A DNA stretch of 38,424 bases, taken from Spirochaetales bacterium. GTDB taxonomy: Bacteria; Spirochaetota; Spirochaetia; Treponematales; Treponemataceae. The notes under the pieces are model-generated. The model saw nothing but the letters and a program-made list of their open reading frames with translations, made no database searches and was not told where the DNA came from. This document shows, in pieces, positions 33,038 through 38,424 of the stretch (positions within the stretch are counted from its first letter, which is position 1; the number at the start of each line of letters is the position of its first letter). The stretch is taken from NCBI GenBank assembly GCA_003246335.1, contig QKAR01000004.1, positions 1 through 38,424 on the forward strand, in the 5' to 3' direction. The translations under genes were made by a program, and so were the position numbers.

Positions 33038-35314
33038 ATGGACCTGGCGAGCAAAGGGGAGGGAGCGAGGGACCTGGCGCGCGAATTCGTCGCGCCGGCC
33101 TTGCTATGCGCATTCCTCTTTATTTTACCGCTCGCGCTCGCGGTGGGCCTCAGCCACAAGGAAGCCGCGGACGCTCAGGCACAGGCTCGCGCGCAAGGAG
33201 TCGCGCTCGCCTCCTTCGTCCGCAACGACGTCGCGTCCCGCGTTTCCGCCCTCGGGCACTACGCGCAATTCGCCGAGGACGGAACGAGGAACTCGGTACT
33301 GAAGGCCGTCGCATCAGCGTATCAGTCTAAGCCGCAATCGGTGTTCTCCGTCGAGTGGATCGAGCCGGGCGCCCGCCCCGATTGGATGGGAACGGACGAC
33401 GCCCCTGCGGACTTCGTCGATCAGGAAGACGAAAAGGGATCAAGCCCGGCAAAGGCGCTCGCCCGCGCCCAGAAAACAGGGCTAGAGACCATATCAGTGC
33501 CTTTCGCGCGCGCGAACGGCGAACTTGGCATGGCGCTTTTTTTCCCCGCCTACAACGACGGCCAATACCTCGGATGCCTCTCCACGACTTTTTTCCTCAC
33601 GAAATACTTTGACTACGCGTCCTCAGCGCAAAATGCCGCTATCGATCCTGACTCTTTCGCCGTGTCCGTTTTGATCGACGGGTCCCGGGTTTTCTCGAAC
33701 CAACCGGAACCGCAAACCGAGGGGCTCCGCGCGGAAGGCGCCGGCTCAGACGAGCGCGCGAACTTTTCGATCGGAGGACATGAGGTACGGATCATCGCCC
33801 TGCCGACGCGATCGTACCTGCGCGCGAGTCAATCGCCCTACCCTATCCTGATTCTTGTTCTCGGATGCGTTTTTTCGGCTCTCGGCGCTATCGCGTCGAT
33901 CATGACGCGCCGGGCGCGCGCCGCGCGTCGGGGCGAGGAAACCGCGAAGACGGAACTCATCGCTGAACGGGATCGAAACGCCCTCGCGCTCGGGGAATTG
34001 TCGAGAAACCTCGACCGCGCCCAGTGGGCGGCTTCCTCGGCGCGGATGGGCATTTGGTCCTGGGATATGGAGCGCAAGGAATTGTCCTGGAGCGAACAAA
34101 TGTTTGATGTCCTCGATATCCCCAAAACGACCGCCGTCACGATCGATCTTTGGAAAAACCGAATTCATCCCGACGACGTGGCGAGAGTCGAAGCCCGGCT
34201 TTTGGACACCGCCAGGGGCACCGGGGAATATGACTGCGAATATCGGTCATTCGCAACTGACGGGAGCATCCGGACCATTCACGCGCGCGGAAGGGCGGAA
34301 CTGAACGAAAAAGGGGAACCGATCGAGCTACGGGGCCTCAGTTGGGACGTGACGGACGCTCGAGTCACCGAGCAAAAACTTTCCCGCGTCGCAGAGCGCG
34401 TTACCTTGCTCCTGAACTCCACTGAGGAGGCGATTCTCGGCGTGGATATCGAGGGACTGTGCACGTTCGCCAACACGGCCTGCGCGCGCATGCTCGCGTA
34501 CCCGAGCCCGGAAAGTCTTCTCGGCAAGGATTTTCTCGCGTCCTTCGGGAAAATGGACGACGGAGCCGTTTCCTCCGACGCGCTCGGCATCCGGCGAACG
34601 ATCCGTACCGGGAAGGCCTCCCATGGCTACGACGTCAGGCTCGTCAGGGCCGACGGCTCGCACTTTCCGGTCGAATGCTGGGCCTATCCCCAAATATCCG
34701 ACGGCGCGCTCGTGGGCGTGGTCGTCACGTTCCTCGACGTCACCGAGCGCCGCCAAAACGAGGAACGCATTCGGCACATGGCGACCCACGATTCCCTGAC
34801 CGACTTACCGAGCCTCCGGCTCGGCCGGGATCGCGTCGCGATGGCGCTCGGCTCGGCGCACCGCAACGGAAAATACGCGGCGGTGCTGTTCGTCGACCTT
34901 GACGGGTTTAAGACCATCAACGATACCTGGGGACACGACGTCGGGGACAGGGTCCTGCGGGAGACGGCGCGCAGGCTCGCCGCGAGCGTTCGCGCGACCG
35001 ACACCGCCGCCCGCGTCGGCGGCGACGAATTCCTCCTGGTGCTCACCGACCTCGACGCCCCGGAGAACGCAGCCATAGTCGCGGAGAAAGCGATCGCTTC
35101 GCTTTTGCATCCCATCTCGGTAAACGGAAAAACCGTCGTGGTTGGCGCGAGCATCGGCATTTCCGTGTATCCGATCGACGGGGAAACGGTCGACAAGCTC
35201 ATCAAGCAAGCCGACGAGGCGATGTATGAAGTCAAGCGCAGAGGCAAGAACGGTTTCGGGTTTTCGTCCGAGATGGATATCGGTAACGACGGCTTCGACG
35301 CTACCGAGCGGTAG
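33038..35314 (+). CDS. Membrane diguanylate cyclase with PAS-PAS-GGDEF
   Basis: 758 residues. TM1 at about 20-40, a periplasmic CHASE-like sensor (about 45-265), TM2 at about 270-288, a linker helix, a first PAS domain (about 325-440, with SWSEQMFDVLDIPK), a second PAS domain (about 450-580, ending VVVTFLDVTERRQNEERIRH), and a GGDEF domain (about 590-745). The catalytic motif is intact (Gly661-Gly-Asp-Glu-Phe665, ARVGGDEFLLV). An RxxD inhibitory site (Arg652-Asp655, RATD) lies five residues before it, so product inhibition is expected. Makes cyclic di-GMP from GTP in response to a periplasmic signal. GGAGG lies 8 nt upstream. Its 3' end overlaps the opposite-strand flavoprotein gene by 14 nt. 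Confidence 0.93.
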   Translation: MDLASKGEGARDLAREFVAPALLCAFLFILPLALAVGLSHKEAADAQAQARAQGVALASFVRNDVASRVSALGHYAQFAEDGTRNSVLKAVASAYQSKPQSVFSVEWIEPGARPDWMGTDDAPADFVDQEDEKGSSPAKALARAQKTGLETISVPFARANGELGMALFFPAYNDGQYLGCLSTTFFLTKYFDYASSAQNAAIDPDSFAVSVLIDGSRVFSNQPEPQTEGLRAEGAGSDERANFSIGGHEVRIIALPTRSYLRASQSPYPILILVLGCVFSALGAIASIMTRRARAARRGEETAKTELIAERDRNALALGELSRNLDRAQWAASSARMGIWSWDMERKELSWSEQMFDVLDIPKTTAVTIDLWKNRIHPDDVARVEARLLDTARGTGEYDCEYRSFATDGSIRTIHARGRAELNEKGEPIELRGLSWDVTDARVTEQKLSRVAERVTLLLNSTEEAILGVDIEGLCTFANTACARMLAYPSPESLLGKDFLASFGKMDDGAVSSDALGIRRTIRTGKASHGYDVRLVRADGSHFPVECWAYPQISDGALVGVVVTFLDVTERRQNEERIRHMATHDSLTDLPSLRLGRDRVAMALGSAHRNGKYAAVLFVDLDGFKTINDTWGHDVGDRVLRETARRLAASVRATDTAARVGGDEFLLVLTDLDAPENAAIVAEKAIASLLHPISVNGKTVVVGASIGISVYPIDGETVDKLIKQADEAMYEVKRRGKNGFGFSSEMDIGNDGFDATER

Positions 35315-35987
35315 ATCGGTCGAGCGCGCGAAAATAAAGGTCTCGGGCGCGTAAGCCGTTCGCCCTCGCCCGCGCTCGCCACTCATGTTCGCCGGTAAGC
35401 TTGAATAACAGCCACGGAAAGCCGTGATGCGCGAACGAATCGGACTCCAAGGCCCCTTGCGCGCCGGAACCGATCGCGCGGGCGAGTCGATCCAGGGCCG
35501 CGACGATCGGTCGGCGAATGCCGGCGGAATCGGGCACTTTCGCGAGTCCGGATATCATTTCGCCGGTGCCTATACCGATCCCGCCGCGCCAATTAAGGGC
35601 AGAAGCCTCGCACCAATGCGCGAGCATTCGGAGCGCGAACTCGTTATGCTCCCCTTCGTAAAATCCGCAATTCACGATGGCGAAGACCCGCTGAGCGGCG
35701 TTCCGTTTTGAGGGACCCGACGGACTCTCGAGAAATTCCGTATAGCGCTCAAGCAAGCGCATTAACGAGGCGGGAACGCCGTCCACGTAGAGGGGAAAAG
35801 ACACGACGAGAACGTCGCTAGAGGCCATCGAGGGAAAAATCGAATCGTCGGGGACGCGGTATTGCGCGATCTGCGAAATGACCGAGACCGACGCGTCGGA
35901 CGGAAGTCGTCGCGCGAGCATCGCTATCGCGTGCCGGGAATTCGAGCGCTCGCCCTTTGGGCTGCCATTTATCGCCGTAATCGTCAT
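35301..35987 (-). CDS. Flavodoxin-fold NAD(P)H-dependent oxidoreductase
   Basis: 228 residues. The N-terminal phosphate loop is the FMN-binding type INGSPKGERSNSRH (6-19), and a second loop contains SFPLYVDGVPASLMRLLERY, as in FMN reductases and NAD(P)H quinone reductases. The middle NCGFYEGEHNEFALRMLAHW and C-terminal region are less conserved. Residue 1 overlaps the upstream gene in an ATGA arrangement, so the two reductases are made together. Its 3' end overlaps the diguanylate cyclase gene by 14 nt (convergent). Substrate and electron partner are unknown. Confidence 0.82.
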   Translation of the reverse strand: MTITAINGSPKGERSNSRHAIAMLARRLPSDASVSVISQIAQYRVPDDSIFPSMASSDVLVVSFPLYVDGVPASLMRLLERYTEFLESPSGPSKRNAAQRVFAIVNCGFYEGEHNEFALRMLAHWCEASALNWRGGIGIGTGEMISGLAKVPDSAGIRRPIVAALDRLARAIGSGAQGALESDSFAHHGFPWLLFKLTGEHEWRARARANGLRARDLYFRALDRSTAR

Positions 35988-36556
35988 TTTTTCGCCTCCT
36001 CAAGAAACCACGCGCCGCACGCGTCGAGCGACTCGTTCGATAGTTCCGAACCCTCTATAACGAAGGAACCGCCGGAAGTCGAGCGAAAACCGCCCTGCGT
36101 GCGCGTCGCCGAAACGTATCCGCGAAACGTTTCCCGTTCTCCCGAAGACCGCGCGCCGTGACCGACCGCCAGAAATTCCGGAAACGCGTCATATCGAAAC
36201 CGATGGTGCATTTCCCCGCATACTTTCTGAAAATACGGATGCAAAATCGGGATTATCCTGTCGAGAAAGAGCTTAATACCGGTCGCGTAACCGCCCCATT
36301 GGATGCGCGAAACGATCACGACATAGCGAGAGTCCCAAAATTTTTCGGCGAATCCGGTTCCCTCGTCGCGCGGCAACGCGCAAACGCCGGGAGTTTTCAC
36401 CCAACAGTTGAAGCACCCGATGCACGGGGCGGAAGCGCCCGCAGCGACGTCTACGACGTCGACGCGCTCGAATTCTTCGCGGGCGGTTTCCGAAACGCGC
36501 TCAAATACCGAACGCGACACGCAATCGCTCGAGTCATACACGATTCCAACTTTCAC
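35984..36556 (-). CDS. Iron-sulfur flavoprotein-like oxidoreductase (flavodoxin fold)
   Basis: 190 residues from GTG at 36556, with GGGAGG 5 nt upstream. The flavodoxin-like first strand GIVYDSSDCVSRSVFE starts the domain. Cys45, Cys48, Cys51 and Cys59 (CIGCFNCWVKTPGVC) fit the compact C-x2-C-x2-C-x4-7-C pattern of Isf-type flavoproteins, which hold a 4Fe-4S cluster. The flavin contact region VIVSRIQWGGYATGIKLFLD follows. A redox protein, perhaps for oxygen or peroxide detoxification or quinone reduction. First gene of a two-gene operon, divergent from a TetR gene and probably repressed by it. Confidence 0.82.
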   Translation of the reverse strand: MKVGIVYDSSDCVSRSVFERVSETAREEFERVDVVDVAAGASAPCIGCFNCWVKTPGVCALPRDEGTGFAEKFWDSRYVVIVSRIQWGGYATGIKLFLDRIIPILHPYFQKVCGEMHHRFRYDAFPEFLAVGHGARSSGERETFRGYVSATRTQGGFRSTSGGSFVIEGSELSNESLDACGAWFLEEAKK

Positions 36557-36585
36557 TGTATCCTCCCGAATCCACGCTGCAAACT

Positions 36586-36604
36586 ATGTTACCACTGGTA
36601 ACAT
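36586..36604. promoter_or_regulatory. Operator 1 (19-bp palindrome)
   Basis: ATGTTACCACTGGTAACAT, perfect 8-bp arms around ACT. It lies just downstream of the predicted start of the flavoprotein operon. It shares the pattern ATGTTnnCACTGnnAACAT with operator 2; the centres are 37 bp apart. Confidence 0.8.
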
Positions 36605-36609
36605 TTGAG

Positions 36610-36638
36610 ACTATATCTTTAAATGTTTACACTGTCAA
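36610..36638 (-). promoter_or_regulatory. Promoter of the flavoprotein operon
   Basis: On the minus strand TTGACA (36638-36633), a 17-nt spacer and TATAGT (36615-36610), nearly consensus. The -35 box lies inside operator 2 and the start of transcription lies next to operator 1. Confidence 0.8.
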
Positions 36639-36641
36639 CAT
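36623..36641. promoter_or_regulatory. Operator 2 (19-bp palindrome)
   Basis: ATGTTTACACTGTCAACAT. Same outer arms (ATGTT/AACAT) and same CACTG centre as operator 1, with two mismatched inner positions. It covers the -35 boxes of both divergent promoters. Confidence 0.75.
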
Positions 36642-36655
36642 CGCTATGCTATATT
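36626..36655 (+). promoter_or_regulatory. Promoter of the second tetR gene
   Basis: TTTACA (36626-36631), an 18-nt spacer and TATATT (36650-36655). The predicted start coincides with the ATG at 36662, so the mRNA is probably leaderless; no ribosome site is present. Confidence 0.5.
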
Positions 36656-36661
36656 TTTTTT

Positions 36662-37264
36662 ATGAACCTTGAAAAAAAATCCGACCGATCAGCCTATCAT
36701 CATGGAAACCTTCGAAACGACCTTATCGAAGAAGGGATTTCGCATATCTACCGAGAGGGCTTCGGTTCGTTTTCCATCAGGGAAATTTCCCGCAAGTTAG
36801 GCGTCAGCCACGCGGCCGCGTACCGACATTTCCCCTCGCGGGAGAATTTTCTCCGCGCGGTAATAACGGAAGCCTCGCGCCGTTTCACGCAGGCGCTCGT
36901 GACCGCCGTCCCCGACGACGTTACGGGTCAGGAGGCGCTGTATCAACTCGGCGCGCGGTACGTCCTTTTTTTCGTCGAGCAGCCGGAACTCCTCTCCCTT
37001 TTCGCGCGCGTCCCGAACCACGACGAAGTGATAGGACAAACTTTCGACGAATTTTCCGAGGAAACGAGCTTTGGGATGCTTAAAAAATTCGCCTTGCCGA
37101 TGCGCGAAAAGCCGGAATACGCGGGACTTACGGACCGTGAAATTCTCTTGGGGTTTTGGGCGAAAGTGCACGGACTCGCGACTTTGCTCGTTACGCATCC
37201 TCACTTCGTTCCCGAAGGAAAAGTAAGCGAAACCGTGAATAGGCTCGTTCGCACGGCGTTTTGA
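36662..37264 (+). CDS. TetR-family regulator of the flavoprotein operon
   Basis: 200 residues from ATG 36662; an earlier in-frame ATG at 36623 lies in operator 2 upstream of the -10 box and is rejected. The helix-turn-helix covers about residues 30-58 (FSIREISRKLGVSHAAAYRH, then FPSRENFL). The C-terminal ligand domain contains the stretch LGARYVLFFVEQPELLSLFA common in TetR proteins of this group. It is divergent from two flavodoxin-fold reductases, with two matching palindromes between them, so it very likely represses both itself and that operon. The inducer is unknown; quinones or electrophiles would fit the target genes, which is inference. Confidence 0.9.
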   Translation: MNLEKKSDRSAYHHGNLRNDLIEEGISHIYREGFGSFSIREISRKLGVSHAAAYRHFPSRENFLRAVITEASRRFTQALVTAVPDDVTGQEALYQLGARYVLFFVEQPELLSLFARVPNHDEVIGQTFDEFSEETSFGMLKKFALPMREKPEYAGLTDREILLGFWAKVHGLATLLVTHPHFVPEGKVSETVNRLVRTAF

Positions 37265-37305
37265 GAGATAGTAGCCGCGCGCGTCCGCGGCCATCGCCGG
37301 GCTGA

Positions 37306-37334
37306 TTGAGGGAATCCCCTTTTTTCGCTATACT
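37306..37334 (+). promoter_or_regulatory. Promoter of purH
   Basis: TTGAGG (37306-37311), a 17-nt spacer and TATACT (37329-37334). The predicted start at about 37341 gives a 29-nt leader with an AAGGGG ribosome site. No riboswitch would fit in it. Confidence 0.7.
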
Positions 37335-37369
37335 TTGCCATCAATCACGTTCAGACGAAGGGGCGAGCC

Positions 37370-38424
37370 ATGAAAAAGCGGGCGCTTATCAGCGTTTTTT
37401 ACAAAGACGGCGTGCTGGAACTTGCACAGTATCTTTCGGGACACGGATGGGAGATCCTTTCCACCGGCGGCACGAAAAAGCACCTGGCGGAAGCGGGCGT
37501 TCCGGTCACCGACGTGAGCGCGGTCACCGGCTTTCCCGAATGCCTCGACGGCCGGGTAAAAACCCTTCACCCGAAAGTGCACGCGGGCATCCTCGGAATC
37601 CGCGAGAACGCCGAGCACGTCAAAACGATGAAAGACCTCGGCGTCGAGCCGATCGATCTGGTTTGCGTCAATCTCTACCCCTTCTTCGAAAAAGTTCAGG
37701 CAGGCCTGACGTTTCCCGAAACGGTCGAGTTCATCGACATCGGCGGACCGACGATGCTCCGATCGGCGGCGAAAAACCACGCGGACGTGCTCGTCCTAAC
37801 CGAGGCGTCCGATTACGCGGAAGTCATGGCCGAACTCGACGCCGCGAATCAAGATACGGCGAAAGTCCCGATGGACTTAAAGCGCCGCCTCGCGGGAAAA
37901 GTCTTCAACCTGACGAGCGCGTACGATGCTGCCGTCGCGCGGTTCATGCTCGGCGAGGCTTCGGCTCCCGTATCCGAAAAATCCCCCGTTTGGCCCGAAT
38001 ATTACACGGTTCCGTATAAACTCGCGCAAAGCCTCCGCTACGGCGAAAACGCGCATCAAAAAGCCGCGCTCTACCTCACGGCGGACGCGAAGGGCGCCTT
38101 CGGCGGCATGAAGCAGCTCCAGGGCAAGGAACTTTCCTACAACAACATGCGCGACCTCGACGTCGCCTGGAAAGCCGCGTGCGCCTACGACGCGTTTATC
38201 AAAGAGCTTCCCGCGGATTATCCGAAAGACGCCGCGGCGAAAATCTCCGGTAAAGACGCGCCGGTTCTGTGCGTCGCGCTCAAGCACAACACGCCCTGCG
38301 GCGCCGCCCTCGGGCACACGGCCCTTGAGGCCTATAAGAGAACCTATCTCGTCGATCCCGTTTCAATCTACGGCGGGATCGTCGGCTTTAACGTGAAAGT
38401 CGATAAGGCTGTCGCCGAGGAAAT
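37370..38424 (+). CDS. purH: Bifunctional AICAR transformylase / IMP cyclohydrolase PurH, 5' part
   Basis: 351 codons are visible and the gene runs off the right edge; complete PurH is about 510-530 residues. It formylates AICAR and closes the ring to IMP, the last two steps of the pathway. The IMP cyclohydrolase part (1-200) shows WEILSTGGTKKHLAEAGV, VTGFPECLDGRVKTLHPKVH, LVCVNLYPF and IDIGGPTMLRSAAKNH. The transformylase part begins with LRYGENAHQKA, and reaches the catalytic Lys-His pair (ALKHNTPCGAALG, where KHxNPCG is usual). ATG 37370 has AAGGGG 8 nt upstream. It has its own promoter and stands about 9 kb from the rest of the pur genes. Confidence 0.96.
   Translation, partial: MKKRALISVFYKDGVLELAQYLSGHGWEILSTGGTKKHLAEAGVPVTDVSAVTGFPECLDGRVKTLHPKVHAGILGIRENAEHVKTMKDLGVEPIDLVCVNLYPFFEKVQAGLTFPETVEFIDIGGPTMLRSAAKNHADVLVLTEASDYAEVMAELDAANQDTAKVPMDLKRRLAGKVFNLTSAYDAAVARFMLGEASAPVSEKSPVWPEYYTVPYKLAQSLRYGENAHQKAALYLTADAKGAFGGMKQLQGKELSYNNMRDLDVAWKAACAYDAFIKELPADYPKDAAAKISGKDAPVLCVALKHNTPCGAALGHTALEAYKRTYLVDPVSIYGGIVGFNVKVDKAVAEE

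Noticed and set aside
36623-36661. Upstream ATG (36623) as start of the second tetR gene
   Set aside because: It would place 13 residues ahead of the -10 box and inside the operator, with no ribosome site; the ATG at 36662 fits the promoter and family length.
37306-38019. 237-codon plus-strand frame overlapping purH
   Set aside because: Out of frame with the clear PurH sequence that starts at 37370; its product is Arg/Pro/Gly-rich and starts at the -35 box.

Overview
The window is a gene-dense, GC-rich stretch of bacterial chromosome. The protein family mix and the wording of DnaK, the STAS protein and the SpoIIE-type phosphatases point to a spirochaete of the Treponema/Spirochaeta group. 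This is inference from recognition; there is no rRNA gene to confirm it. All 36 genes called are housekeeping, stress, signalling or efflux genes. I see no phage, IS element, tRNA or CRISPR array.

Layout, left to right. (1) 1-1155: the start of an efflux adaptor lipoprotein gene (minus) with a sigma54-like promoter, divergent from a MarR regulator; MarR is followed by a MATE pump. (2) 2605-4580: low-specificity threonine aldolase and a cation diffusion facilitator. (3) 10319-4590 (minus): a partner-switching operon with two SpoIIE-type phosphatases, a STAS protein, an RsbW-like ATPase, a HAD hydrolase and a VanY-like D,D-carboxypeptidase. (4) 15208-10443 (minus): nudC, grpE, dnaK, dnaJ, with terminators after dnaK and dnaJ. 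(5) 15321-21663: TetR regulator, then an RND tripartite efflux operon behind a perfect palindromic operator, ended by a strong terminator. (6) 21662-22444: a small tandem repeat and an unrecognised gene. (7) 22520-28392: a purine operon purE-purC-purF-purM-purN, in which purN is fused to a DUF6504-like domain, followed by a DUF368 (PopT-type) polyprenyl-phosphate transporter. A palindromic repeat array sits on the purF stop codon. (8) 28485-31751: a second partner-switching operon (phosphatase, STAS, ATPase, CBS-phosphatase). (9) 31752-35314: a structured leader and corA, then a PAS-GGDEF diguanylate cyclase. (10) 35301-37264: two flavodoxin-fold reductase genes divergent from a TetR gene, with two copies of one 19-bp operator between them. 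(11) 37370-end: purH, cut by the window edge.

How it works together: three regulator-plus-target units (MarR/MATE, TetR/RND, TetR/flavoproteins) each have palindromes or repeats in the intergenic promoter. Two separate phosphatase/STAS/ATPase modules and a diguanylate cyclase form the signalling content. Six of the seven IMP-synthesis functions called here lie within 16 kb (purE, C, F, M, N, H).

Most interesting points: the DUF6504-PurN fusion; the RND pump lacking the usual proton-relay acidic pair; the palindromic array at the purF stop; the paired operators at 36586-36641; the possible switching leader before corA; and a repeated pattern of -10 boxes placed so close to start codons that the mRNAs would be leaderless.
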